Assembly: GCF_001605885.1 (NCBI RefSeq)
Contig: NZ_LRPE01000010.1
Coordinates: forward strand, 62,001 to 126,000
Direction of reading: 5' to 3'
Source: Acinetobacter lactucae
Lineage (GTDB): Bacteria; Pseudomonadota; Gammaproteobacteria; Pseudomonadales; Moraxellaceae
Length of the DNA stretch: 64,000 nt
Below the pieces are notes generated by a model. The model had not been told where the DNA came from. It worked only from the letters and a program-made list of their open reading frames with translations, and did not search any database. This document shows, one piece after another, positions 42,393-51,295 of this stretch (the stretch's first letter is position 1; every line of letters starts with the position of its first letter). The position numbers and the translations under genes were made by a program.

Positions 42393-42427
42393 AAAAAGCC
42401 AATCATCAGTGATTGGCTTTTTTATTT
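42393..42427 (+). terminator. Terminator after cycA copy 2
   Basis: AAAAAAGCCAATCA-tcag-TGATTGGCTTTTTT. Confidence 0.9.
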
Positions 42428-42432
42428 GATAT

Positions 42433-42646
42433 TTAATCAACTAACAAATGTTGGTATTTATCGGCTTGTTTGCGTAAATAATCCCAAACTAACTTAATGC
42501 ATGGTTCATGTTGTAAATCAACAGAGGTCAGCATCCAAAACGTGTGGGTAAAGCGGACTTGTTCAGCTAAAACGGTTTCAAGCTCAGATTTATCCTCTGC
42601 TAGAAATTTGGGTAATATGGCTAAACCTACACCTGCACTTTCCGAG
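42433..42646 (-). pseudogene. Truncated copy of the mms LysR gene 3' end
   Basis: About 214 bp that match the last ~71 codons of the LysR regulator at 47751, with many single-base differences (roughly four in five bases kept) and the same stop codon. The match ends near 42646. With the full gene at 47751 it brackets the amine-oxidase island, so the island went in beside the LysR 3' end. The ancestral order was probably cycA then this LysR gene. Confidence 0.88.
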
Positions 42647-42942
42647 TGATTCTTTTTTCATGCGCGGGCCTACTCATTGGCATACTCGATAGTGGCTAGG
42701 TAATTGAACACTTTGTTCATAGGTGAACAGAGCTAGTGCAAAAACCTAGTTACCACAGAACTAAGTATCATCTTCCAGACGGGTAATGCCCTCATCAAGC
42801 GTTTTGCCCCCATTCACTCTACAACATCCTACCTAGATAAGTGAGTACGGGAATATTTATTAATTTAAAATAACATGTGTTGCGATAATTATTGGAAGCT
42901 GATAGATTTATCATAACAACTGTTTTTTTAAAGGATAATGTT
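42647..42942. other. Island left edge, no gene seen
   Basis: Non-coding, with short frames only on both strands. It contains the putative TetR site at 42915-42924 just before the saccharopine dehydrogenase-like gene. No transposase gene or clear insertion-sequence ends were recognised. Confidence 0.5.
42911..42930. promoter_or_regulatory. Putative island TetR site 1
   Basis: TCATAACAACTGTTTTTTTA, 13 bp before the start codon at 42943. On the reverse strand it reads AAAAACAGTTGTTATGATAA, matching the site at 44471. Confidence 0.6.
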
Positions 42943-44133
42943 ATGCATGTTCTTGCAATAGGAGGTGCAGGCGTAATGGGGCGCGCTGCGCTGTATGCAG
43001 TACGAGATTTTCCCGAAGTTGACCAAATTACGATTGCTGATATTAACTTATCAGCAGCAAACTCAGCGGCAAAAGACATCGGTACTAAAGCCGTTCCCAT
43101 GAAACTAGACATCATGGACGAGGAAGCCTTGGCTCGTGCTATAGGCACTGCCGATGTAGTGCTTAACACGTCAGGTCCTTTTTTCCGGTTTGGTCTCCAT
43201 GTGCTTAAGGCGACAATTGCGGCCGGCCGTCCATATTTTGATATTTGTGACGATGCTGAGCCCACACTGGACATGCTCAAGCTCGACCATCAGGCACGTG
43301 AAAGTGGTACTGTCGCCGTAGTTGGAATTGGGGCTAGTCCAGGGATAACTAACTTGTTGGCTGTCAAGGCATATAGAGAGCTTGATTCTGTCGACCGTCT
43401 GATCACTGGCTGGAACGTCGACGGTAAGATTGCTGAGGAAGAATTTAAACAGAAAAAGGAGCAAACTCCTGCTGCTTTTGTGCATTGGCTAGAACAGTTA
43501 ACTGGTAGTATTCCTGTTTTTTCGCATGGTAAGCCACAGTATCGAAAACCGCTTGAACCTGTGCTAGTGAACTATCCTGGTCTTGGGAAACGAAAACTGT
43601 ATCGTGTTGGCCACCCTGAGGCGATAACACTCGGATATAACTTCACCGAACTTACCGAAGCACCAAACCTTATGGTGTTGGGTACAGAAGTACGTATTTT
43701 TTTAGAGTCTCTGGCCAAAAAAGTGGACAAGGGTGAACTAACTGTTGATGAGGCTGCTGATTGTCTTGCACAGCAACGTGTTGCTGGAATAATCAGCCTA
43801 GGAGGGTTTTTACGCATTTTTCTTGGCAAGCTACAGCGTCAGATAGATTTACCTGAGGCATTTGCCTTGGCTGAAGGGCATAAGAACGGTAAACCCTCTA
43901 CTGTGGCGTGTGCAGTAATGTCTCTTCCTACTTTCGATTTGGGGGCTTGTACAGGTATACCAATGGCAGTGGCTTTGCGCCTTTATCTAGATAAAAAAAT
44001 CAGTCAACCGGGTGTTCATGCTCCAGAAACCATTATTGATCCCGATGACTTTTTTAAGGCCTTTCTGCCTTATTGTCGAGTACCTTTTATACCGACTTCT
44101 ATTGAAGAGTTGTTAGAGGTTCGGCGAAGCTAG
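42943..44133 (+). CDS. Saccharopine dehydrogenase-like NAD(P) oxidoreductase
   Basis: A 396-residue protein: MHVLAIGGAGVMGRAALYAV is the dinucleotide-binding fold of the saccharopine dehydrogenase-like group; VNLNTSGPFFRFGLHVLKA-type motifs and DICDDAEPT follow at about residues 75-110. A C-terminal domain continues to residue 396. The group includes lysine/amine-linked dehydrogenases and reductases; the reaction is not clear. ATG 42943 has AAGGATAATG upstream. It pairs with the amine oxidase in a TetR island, so it may handle the imine or aldehyde made there. Confidence 0.78.
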   Translation: MHVLAIGGAGVMGRAALYAVRDFPEVDQITIADINLSAANSAAKDIGTKAVPMKLDIMDEEALARAIGTADVVLNTSGPFFRFGLHVLKATIAAGRPYFDICDDAEPTLDMLKLDHQARESGTVAVVGIGASPGITNLLAVKAYRELDSVDRLITGWNVDGKIAEEEFKQKKEQTPAAFVHWLEQLTGSIPVFSHGKPQYRKPLEPVLVNYPGLGKRKLYRVGHPEAITLGYNFTELTEAPNLMVLGTEVRIFLESLAKKVDKGELTVDEAADCLAQQRVAGIISLGGFLRIFLGKLQRQIDLPEAFALAEGHKNGKPSTVACAVMSLPTFDLGACTGIPMAVALRLYLDKKISQPGVHAPETIIDPDDFFKAFLPYCRVPFIPTSIEELLEVRRS

Positions 44134-44526
44134 AACGGAGATTGTGTCATACAAGTGAAACACAAAACAGATGCAATTTGACCTCGAAGGAGAGGAGAAC
44201 AGTGAATAACTGAAGGGTGAAGGGTTATACACGTTTTTCATATGTTTCCTTTTTCATCGCGGTGTCTTCTCAATGAATTTCATGGCTTGTCCTATTTTTG
44301 CTAGGAAAAGGGCAAGCGATTCCTATACTACAGCTATCACATCAACTAAGGTTGATGCCCGACAAGCCCTAGAAAGTTTTTCTATCTACTATAAAATTTC
44401 GTCGTAAATCCATATTACTATTCAATTTTTTAAACTATTAACAATAGATAGATACCGATATTTAATTTTAAAAACAGTTGTTGTGATAATTAAAAATAAA
44501 TGATAGGTTGATCAAACAATAAGCGG
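44134..44526. other. Gap with operator and promoter
   Basis: A 393 bp gap between the two island genes. It has the motif AAAACAGTTGTTGTGATAA at 44471-44489 near the amine oxidase promoter, an imperfect hairpin GCTTGTCC/GGGCAAGC near 44286-44318, and a 41-codon frame at 44282-44407 that I do not call a gene. Confidence 0.5.
44470..44490. promoter_or_regulatory. Putative island TetR site 2
   Basis: AAAAACAGTTGTTGTGATAA, differing at one position from the reverse of site 1. The amine oxidase start lies about 120 bp downstream. Confidence 0.6.
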
Positions 44527-44586
44527 TTGGAAAGGCCTTATCCTAATTCTTGCCCTCAATTAAGCCAATTGCTATTCAAAAAGATC

Positions 44587-45993
44587 ATGACGATGCAAAT
44601 AATGGAGAGCGCAATGTCCAAATCACTTAATCCTAACTCAGAAGCTGCTTCAGTAGATGTCGTTATCGTTGGTGCCGGTTTTGCTGGTTTGAGCGCAGCA
44701 GAGCGACTAGTGTCCCTAGGAAAATCTGTCTTGGTTGTAGAAGGTCGTGATCGTGTCGGTGGTCGTTCCTTCTCCGGCGAAGTTGCAGGCGTCAAAGTCG
44801 ACCTTGGCGCCACATGGGTATCACCAAAACACACAGCGATTAATGATCTTGCCAAGAGAATGGGATGCACCACAACCAGCCAGTTTAACGAAGGCAAAAA
44901 CCTTCTGTGGATGAAAGGGTGCCGCCATACTTACAAAGGTTCAGTTCCTAAAGCCTCGCTTTTGACCATACTCGATACAGCTAGGATTTTGAAGGCCGTG
45001 GAGAAACTGATCGCCAAAATTGACGTCGATGCACCCTGGAATACCCCTGGTGCTGACCAGCTTGATTCGATTTCTTTTGGCGAGTGGCTCGACAAGAAGC
45101 ATGCACTAAGTGGCACCCGAGCAATGATGGCCGTTATTAGCAAAGTTCAATGGGGCTGTAGTCCAGGGGATGTTTCTCTATTGCACGCATTACGCTATAT
45201 CCGCGCAGCAGGTAGCATTGACCATATGTTGGACGTTGAAGGTGGGCAACAACAAGATCGGATAACTGAAACCACTCAAGAGATCGCCTTACGCCTTGCT
45301 TCTCACCTCGGTGACAGAGTGATTGTTGATACTCCTGTTCGACGAATCAGCCAAGATGACAATGGAGTAACGGTCTTTACAGACACTAAAGTGATTAACG
45401 CCAAATATGCCATTGTTACCACTGCCCCCGCTCATCGTGCCAATATTGAGTTTGAGCCAATGCTACCTAACAAAGCCGTAGGCTTAACAAAGTCTTGGCA
45501 TATGGGTGTGCTCAGTAAGGCTTTTATCGCCTATGAAAAGCCTTTCTGGCGTGCTAATGATTTATCAGGAGAAGGGGTCACGGATACCGGAACAGTATTT
45601 ATCACATTTGATGTTTCGCCTGACAACAACGGACCTGGCATTCTAATGGCCTTCTGTGATCCAAGAGTGTTTGACCGATTCAGTCCCGAGATTCGACGCA
45701 ACCGAGTAATCCAGCAACTTAACGACCTATATGGTCCTGAAGCTTGTAATCCCATTGATTATGTTGATCATTGCTGGGGTGAAGAGTCATTCGCACCAGG
45801 TGGTCCCAATCCTGCGGTAGCTCCCTACGCAACAGTGACCCATGGTAGTGCTCTTATCGAACCTCATATGAGAATCTATTGGGCAGGAACGGAAACCGCT
45901 GGCGAATGGGCCGGCACTATGAATGGCGCGGTACTAACCGGCCAACGCACTGCAGAGCGAGTCGCTTCATTGATTTCTGGAACCGCTGGTTAA
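44587..45993 (+). CDS. Flavin monoamine oxidase-like protein
   Basis: A flavin amine oxidase of about 468 residues that oxidises an amine to an imine/aldehyde, releasing ammonia and H2O2. Seen: the FAD motif VDVVIVGAGFAGLSAAERLV, EGRDRVGGRSFSGEVAGVKV, DLGATWV, and C-terminal IYWAGTETAGEWAGTMNGAV with the FAD-binding glycine. Start is uncertain: ATG 44587, ATG 44596 and ATG 44614 (MSKSLNPNSEA) all lie near; the frame extends to 44527. Substrate may be a polyamine or aromatic amine. Confidence 0.85.
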   Translation: MTMQIMESAMSKSLNPNSEAASVDVVIVGAGFAGLSAAERLVSLGKSVLVVEGRDRVGGRSFSGEVAGVKVDLGATWVSPKHTAINDLAKRMGCTTTSQFNEGKNLLWMKGCRHTYKGSVPKASLLTILDTARILKAVEKLIAKIDVDAPWNTPGADQLDSISFGEWLDKKHALSGTRAMMAVISKVQWGCSPGDVSLLHALRYIRAAGSIDHMLDVEGGQQQDRITETTQEIALRLASHLGDRVIVDTPVRRISQDDNGVTVFTDTKVINAKYAIVTTAPAHRANIEFEPMLPNKAVGLTKSWHMGVLSKAFIAYEKPFWRANDLSGEGVTDTGTVFITFDVSPDNNGPGILMAFCDPRVFDRFSPEIRRNRVIQQLNDLYGPEACNPIDYVDHCWGEESFAPGGPNPAVAPYATVTHGSALIEPHMRIYWAGTETAGEWAGTMNGAVLTGQRTAERVASLISGTAG

Positions 45994-46231
45994 AAGCGAG
46001 TGAGAACTTATCAATACCGCCTCATTAGACTAATCTGGCCATATGGATATAAATATGGCCAGCTAGATCTCAAGTCTGAAGGTAGTATTCATCAGTGTTT
46101 GGACGGTTTCATCCAAGCTAGTGAAAGCTGGATAAAATTGTCCTGCCATCAACCCCGACTCATTGATGGCAATTTACAGAAAACACTCTTCAATCTGAAT
46201 TTTTCTTATTGAAAATAATGACGAAATAGTT

Positions 46232-46487
46232 ATGGAAAACACCAAAATCCTTATTTTCCTAGCCGCTGATTTTTTTACTTATACTGACTGCTGCGGTTTA
46301 TGGCTGGAAGTTTTTCAAAAAGAAAAACACTCTCCTTGGGCTTGAATGCTGGGTTGTTGCAATCTCTACTATTTACGACTTCTTCCACATCCCTGATGAC
46401 GATGAATAACATACAATTTTCTATATTGCAGCTCTTTCAACTTGGGCTCTGATTGTGGTGGTCTTGTACTACGCTTACTGTGCTTGA
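46232..46487 (+). pseudogene. Broken small membrane protein gene
   Basis: Starts MENTKILIFLAADFF; a frame change near a run of T (46275) is needed to continue into LTAAVYGWKFFKKKNTLLGL, ECWVVAISTIYDFFHIPDDD, then an in-frame TAA and YIAALSTWALIVVVLYYAYC-stop. The restored protein would be about 83 residues with three membrane segments. Both breaks lie in one 256 bp stretch behind the amine oxidase, so the gene is decayed here; a sequencing error could explain only one. Confidence 0.65.
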
Positions 46488-46764
46488 ACGCTCTAAATAC
46501 ACAAACAGACTGTACTAATAAGGCTAATTATCAAGTGTTAAGAGCTTGTGATTCTAGAATGATTAACAACTCAGGAGAGCAGGATATTTTTTACTAAGAT
46601 TTTATGGGATGGTTTGCTTGATCATGCCATCCTAAGTAGTCAGCCTATCCGCAAAAATTACTGAAAGTAACTGATCAATTAAGACGTTGGCGAGGGTTCA
46701 ACAGATCAACTATTAGTTCAGCTTTCAACTTTGCTTATTCCATGCTGCTTTTTAAAAAATAGGC
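46488..46764. other. Gap, nothing seen
   Basis: A 277 bp stretch between the broken membrane gene and the TetR gene, which ends toward it. Neither a terminator stem nor a conserved motif was noticed. Confidence 0.4.
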
Positions 46765-47430
46765 TTATTGTTGTTTATATGGGCTTATTAAAGTGATCAC
46801 TGCATCAAGCAATGCCTGACCTTGTTTACCAGAAAAACGCTGCGGTTCTAAAGGCAGCATCAGCATCCAACCATCACTAATAGCAGAGATCTGATCAGCA
46901 AGAATCTCAGCAGGAATATCATCTCTGATTACTCCAGTCTCTTGACCTTTTTCAAGCCTAGATGCCAATACTTTTTTAAATTGGGAATAACGCTTGCGAA
47001 TAATAGTGGAGAACGCTGACTCATGTCTAGCATGGGCAAAGAGCTGAAATAGCGCCGACCACAACTCAGGATTATCCGCTTTAGACCTATCAAGCCAGCC
47101 CTGAAGCATGCCAAATATATCTGTGCTATGCTCTCCAGCATCCAATAGGATATCAAATTCATCAAATAGGCACTTCGTCACCTCTACGACCATTTCTTCT
47201 TTATTCGCAAAATTATAAGTTACAGCCCCTGTTGTACAGCCAGCATGCTGAGCCACCTTTCGAATGGAGGTACCAGCATAACCTTCGCTAGCTATGACAG
47301 ATATGGCTGATTTGAGTAGCTCGGCTCGTTTTGCCTCCCTATCTTCTACAGGTCTTCCTCTACGAGTCATTTTTGCAGAAGTAGAAACTTTTTTAGAACG
47401 AGACGGTGAATCCTTCATAAAATCTGGCAA
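46765..47430 (-). CDS. TetR-family regulator of the island
   Basis: A 221-residue TetR regulator. A basic N-terminal tail (about residues 1-25) precedes the helix-turn-helix (26-75, GTSIRKVAQHAGCTTGAVTY). The C-terminal domain resembles the BetI/TetR_C_6 type (WSALFQLFAHARHESAF, ISDGWMLMLPLEPQ). A motif shared with both island genes, AACAACTGTT, lies 25 bp upstream of its start, suggesting autorepression and control of all three units. Likely inducer: the amine substrate. Confidence 0.85.
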   Translation of the reverse strand: MPDFMKDSPSRSKKVSTSAKMTRRGRPVEDREAKRAELLKSAISVIASEGYAGTSIRKVAQHAGCTTGAVTYNFANKEEMVVEVTKCLFDEFDILLDAGEHSTDIFGMLQGWLDRSKADNPELWSALFQLFAHARHESAFSTIIRKRYSQFKKVLASRLEKGQETGVIRDDIPAEILADQISAISDGWMLMLPLEPQRFSGKQGQALLDAVITLISPYKQQ

Positions 47431-47454
47431 CTCATCATTTGACTATTATAAAAA

Positions 47455-47464
47455 AACAACTGTT
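47455..47464. promoter_or_regulatory. Putative island TetR site 3
   Basis: AACAACTGTT, with AAAAA on one side as in sites 1 and 2, about 25 bp upstream of the TetR start. The right flank (ATTATAG) differs from sites 1 and 2. Confidence 0.5.
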
Positions 47465-47750
47465 ATTATAGACTAACAGTCACTTAAAGATACGCACTAT
47501 CGATTTGGCAGAAATCAAGTATCTATAGCTCAGACCACTGTAAACCGTGACAGTAATTTCTGACATACTATAAAAAGTATACATTACGTCGATACGATTT
47601 AGACAAATCAATCCTAAGCGGTGATAAACCTACACTCAGTAAGCACTATCATCTAGACCAAACTTTGCGCCTACTTGAAGAGATTTGTGTTGTGCGAGCA
47701 GCCCATTTGCTCAAATGTTTTAAAAAACTTTCTAATAGGTATTTAAATCT
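47465..47750. other. Island right edge with an orphan frame
   Basis: Gap between the TetR gene and the LysR gene. A plus-strand frame running about 47551-47754 encodes RRYDLDKSILSGDKPTLSKH then YHLDQTLRLLEEIC and more. It has no start and runs into the LysR stop region; it looks like the tail of a lost gene. Confidence 0.4.
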
Positions 47751-48632
47751 TTAATCAACTAACAAATGTTGGTATTTATCGGCTTGTTTGCGTAAATAAT
47801 CCCAAACTAACTTAATGCGCGGTTCATGCTGTAAATCAACAAAGGTCAGCATCCAAAACGTATGGGTAAAGCGAACTTGCTGTTCTAATACTTCTTCGAG
47901 TTCAGGCTTATCATCTGCTAAAAACTTGGGCAAAATCGCAAGCCCTGCACCAGCACTCACCGCAATTTGTTGGGCCAAAATACTGCTGCTACGGAAGTTG
48001 GCATTCAACTTTAAAGGTAAACGTTCTAGACAGTACAACTCAGGGCTATACACCAGATCATCAATATAGTTCACAAAGCGATGTTGGGTTAAATCTTCTA
48101 AACCGCGAATAGGTGGGTTCTGAGCCAGATAATTTTGGCTACCATAAATTTTTAAACAATAGTCTGATAACCGCGTAATGATATATGGCCCAGAAGTGGG
48201 ACGGTCAATTGACACCACAATATCTGCTTCACGGTGTGAGAGCTTAATCATTTTAGGTACAGGAATCAGGTCGATGGTGAGTAATGGATATTGAATAGAG
48301 AACTCAGCCAATAACCGAGCTAAAAATGCAGTACCAAAACCTTCCGGTGTGCCAATTCGCACACGACCTTGCAAGGGTTGATGCGGTTTCTCAATTTGTA
48401 AGAAAGCTTGTTCCATTTGCTCAACTCGAGGAACAAGTGCCATCCCTTCGAGTGTTAGCTCATAACCCGTCGCTTCACGTTTAAACAACGTTGTACCCAA
48501 AGCAAGTTCTAGTGCCTGAATCCGTCTAGCCACCGTACTGTGCTCGACACCAATAATCCGCGCAGCATTGGTTAGGGTTTTAGTCCGAGCTAAAACCAGA
48601 AAAAAATGTAGATGATCCCAATCCACTTTCAT
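47751..48632 (-). CDS. LysR-family regulator of the valine operon
   Basis: A 293-residue LysR regulator starting MKVDWDHLHFFLVLARTKTL, with the helix-turn-helix at about residues 4-65 and the periplasmic-binding-like effector domain after residue 90. The start is 167 bp from mmsA on the opposite strand, a classical divergent LysR pair. In-frame ATG 48644 would add four residues. Its last 71 codons are duplicated at 42433, outside the island. It is named in neither E. coli nor Pseudomonas, where mms genes use an AraC regulator. Confidence 0.87.
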   Translation of the reverse strand: MKVDWDHLHFFLVLARTKTLTNAARIIGVEHSTVARRIQALELALGTTLFKREATGYELTLEGMALVPRVEQMEQAFLQIEKPHQPLQGRVRIGTPEGFGTAFLARLLAEFSIQYPLLTIDLIPVPKMIKLSHREADIVVSIDRPTSGPYIITRLSDYCLKIYGSQNYLAQNPPIRGLEDLTQHRFVNYIDDLVYSPELYCLERLPLKLNANFRSSSILAQQIAVSAGAGLAILPKFLADDKPELEEVLEQQVRFTHTFWMLTFVDLQHEPRIKLVWDYLRKQADKYQHLLVD

Positions 48633-48798
48633 TTTTGTTGTCATCCTTGTGCATATTTGCACAACAATCGTGCATGAATTTCCGTTGGTGGTCAAAGTTT
48701 TCTTTGCTAGTCTCAATTGAAACTGGAATAAAGAAAATACGATTAAAAAGTATTTTCTAATAATTGAACACAATAAAAATATGGCCTACGGAGAGGTT

Positions 48799-50316
48799 AT
48801 GAACACAATCCAAAAAATCGAATTGGAAACCGCTAAATTACTCATTAATGGAAATTTTATTGAATCTGAAACGCAGGAATGGCAAGACATTGTTAACCCT
48901 GCAACTCAGGAAGTGATTGGTCGTGTACCATTTGCAACGGTTAAAGAAGTTGACGCTGCTATTCAAGCTGCACAGGATGCTTTTGCTTCTTGGCGTCAAA
49001 CCCCAATTCAGACACGTATGCGCATCATGCTTAAGTTACAAGACTTGATCCGTGCCAACATGAAAGAAATTGCACAAGTACTGACTGCTGAACAGGGCAA
49101 AACCTTGGCAGATGCTGAGGGTGATATTCAACGTGGTTTAGAAGTGGTTGAACATGCTTGTTCGATCGGCACCTTACAAATGGGTGAATATGTTGAAGGT
49201 GTCGCGCGTGGTGTAGACACGTATACTTTGCAACAACCTTTGGGTGTCTGTGCGGGTATTACGCCGTTTAATTTCCCTGCCATGATTCCGCTTTGGATGT
49301 TCCCAATGGCAATTGTGTGCGGCAATACGTTTGTTTTAAAACCATCAGAACAAGACCCGTTATCAACAATGATGCTGGTTGAACTTGCGATTCAAGCAGG
49401 TATTCCAGCGGGCGTACTCAACGTTGTGCATGGCGGCAAAGAAGTGGTTGATCGTTTGTGTACACATAAAGACATTAAAGCGATTTCATTTGTAGGTTCA
49501 ACTGCGGTTGGCACACATGTTTATAACCTTGCAGGAGAACATGGTAAACGCGTGCAGTCGATGATGGGTGCAAAAAACCATGTTGTGGTCATGCCTGATG
49601 CCAATAAAGAGCAAACTTTAAATGCTCTAGTCGGCGCAGCGTTTGGTGCAGCAGGGCAACGTTGTATGGCATTGTCTGTTGCAGTCATGGTTGGCGACAG
49701 CAAACAGTGGATTCAAGAGTTAGTTGAAAAAGCTAAAACTTTAAAAGTAAACGCAGGCCATGAACCAAATACTGACATTGGCCCAGTCATTTCAAAACGT
49801 GCTAAAGCGCGAGTGCTTGACTTAATTAATAGCGGTGTTGAGCAAGGGGCAGAGTTGCTGCTCGATGGTCGTGATGTTCAAGTACAAAGTTATGAGTCAG
49901 GTAACTTCGTGGGTGCAACGATTTTTAGTGGCGTAAATACCGACATGCGTATTTATAAAGAAGAAATCTTTGGTCCAGTTCTTTCAATTATTTGTGTAGA
50001 CACACTTGATGAAGCCATTGCGCTTATCAATGCCAATCCATTTGGTAACGGTGTAGGTCTATTTACACAAAGCGGTGCGATTGCACGTACTTTCCAAAAC
50101 TTAATTGATATTGGTCAAGTCGGCATCAACATTCCAATTCCTGTGCCAGTGCCTTTCTTTAGTTTTACGGGTTCAAGAGGTTCGAAACTGGGTGATTTGG
50201 GACCATACGGCAAACAAGCTGTGCAGTTCTATACTCAGACCAAAACCATTACCAGTCGCTGGTTTGAAGATAGCCATGAAGTTGGCGGTGTAAATACAAC
50301 TATTAGTTTACGTTAA
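48799..50316 (+). CDS. mmsA: Methylmalonate-semialdehyde dehydrogenase
   Basis: A 505-residue CoA-acylating aldehyde dehydrogenase that converts methylmalonate semialdehyde to propionyl-CoA in valine breakdown. Catalytic Cys289 lies in [14 protein letters not shown]; the glycine motif is [14 protein letters not shown] 48799 has GGAGAGG upstream. The propionyl-CoA made here feeds the methylcitrate genes at 6-12 kb. First gene of mmsA-mmsB-acyl-CoA synthetase-acyl-CoA dehydrogenase-hydratases. Confidence 0.95.
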   Translation: MNTIQKIELETAKLLINGNFIESETQEWQDIVNPATQEVIGRVPFATVKEVDAAIQAAQDAFASWRQTPIQTRMRIMLKLQDLIRANMKEIAQVLTAEQGKTLADAEGDIQRGLEVVEHACSIGTLQMGEYVEGVARGVDTYTLQQPLGVCAGITPFNFPAMIPLWMFPMAIVCGNTFVLKPSEQDPLSTMMLVELAIQAGIPAGVLNVVHGGKEVVDRLCTHKDIKAISFVGSTAVGTHVYNLAGEHGKRVQSMMGAKNHVVVMPDANKEQTLNALVGAAFGAAGQRCMALSVAVMVGDSKQWIQELVEKAKTLKVNAGHEPNTDIGPVISKRAKARVLDLINSGVEQGAELLLDGRDVQVQSYESGNFVGATIFSGVNTDMRIYKEEIFGPVLSIICVDTLDEAIALINANPFGNGVGLFTQSGAIARTFQNLIDIGQVGINIPIPVPVPFFSFTGSRGSKLGDLGPYGKQAVQFYTQTKTITSRWFEDSHEVGGVNTTISLR

Positions 50317-50327
50317 GGGGATCACGG

Positions 50328-51218
50328 ATGAATATCGCCTTTATCGGTCTAGGTAATATGGGCGGCAGAATGGCCCAAAACCTACTCAAAGCCGGAATCA
50401 AAGTTTATGGTTATGACCTCAGTGAAGTCGCGATTCAGCACTTCGCCGAGGCAGGTGGTGTGGTATGTGACAGCCCGCAGGCAGCAGCAAAACAAGCTGA
50501 TGTGGTCATTAGTATGTTGCCTGCGGCAAAGCACGTTAAAGAAGTTTACTTGGGTGAAAATGGTGTATTGGAAGTGCTAAAAGCAGGTAGCTTATGCATT
50601 GATAGCAGTACCATTGACCCGCAGACTATTAAAGACATTGCCGCTGTTGCGCAAAGCAAAAATATTAAAATCTGTGATGCACCCGTCTCTGGTGGAACCA
50701 TTGGTGCTCAAGCAGGAACTTTAACCTTTATGGTGGGTGCCGATGATCAAACCTTTAACGAAGTAAAACCTGTGCTTAGCCACATGGGCAAAAACATAGT
50801 TCATTGTGGTGATGTCGGTGCAGGCCAAATTGCCAAAATCTGCAATAACCTGATTTTGGGTATTTCAATGGCTGCGGTGGCCGAAGGTATGGCACTTGGT
50901 GTGAAACTCGGCATCGACCCCCAAGCATTGGCCGGCGTCATTAACACCTCAAGCGGTCGTTGCTGGAGCTCGGATGTATGTAACCCGTGGCCGCATATTA
51001 ATGAAAATGCACCAGCATCTCGAGGTTACCAAGATGGCTTTGCGACTCAGCTGATGCTGAAAGATTTAGGACTCGCGGTTGAAGCCGCAGGCCAAGTTAA
51101 ACAGCCAGTTGTATTGGGTGGTATGGTACAGCAGCTTTATCAGCAAATGTGTATGCGCGGTAATGCCAATCTTGATTTTTCGAGCATTATTCAGCAATAC
51201 CTGCCCCAAGAGGCATAA
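50328..51218 (+). CDS. mmsB: 3-hydroxyisobutyrate dehydrogenase
   Basis: A 296-residue NAD-dependent enzyme of the beta-hydroxyacid dehydrogenase family. N terminus MNIAFIGLGNMGGRMAQNLL is the NAD fold and family signature; substrate-binding DAPVSGGTIGAQAGTL at about residues 118-133; catalytic Lys in GAGQIAKICNN near 165-175. It oxidises 3-hydroxyisobutyrate to methylmalonate semialdehyde, the substrate of MmsA. Eleven bases after mmsA with GGGGATC upstream. Confidence 0.95.
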   Translation: MNIAFIGLGNMGGRMAQNLLKAGIKVYGYDLSEVAIQHFAEAGGVVCDSPQAAAKQADVVISMLPAAKHVKEVYLGENGVLEVLKAGSLCIDSSTIDPQTIKDIAAVAQSKNIKICDAPVSGGTIGAQAGTLTFMVGADDQTFNEVKPVLSHMGKNIVHCGDVGAGQIAKICNNLILGISMAAVAEGMALGVKLGIDPQALAGVINTSSGRCWSSDVCNPWPHINENAPASRGYQDGFATQLMLKDLGLAVEAAGQVKQPVVLGGMVQQLYQQMCMRGNANLDFSSIIQQYLPQEA

Positions 51219-51295
51219 CGGTAAAGCCAAAGGATGGCTTTAAACAAATTAAACCCTGTCGTGAATAACAACAAATCCGGACTGAGGGAAAAGAT

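Noticed and set aside
44282..44407. A 41-codon frame, possibly a transposase tail
   Set aside because: Too short, with no conserved residues to support it. Left in the gap note.
46000..46212. A 70-codon frame starting with GTG after the amine oxidase
   Set aside because: No ribosome site and no recognised pattern; it lies in a decaying stretch of the island.
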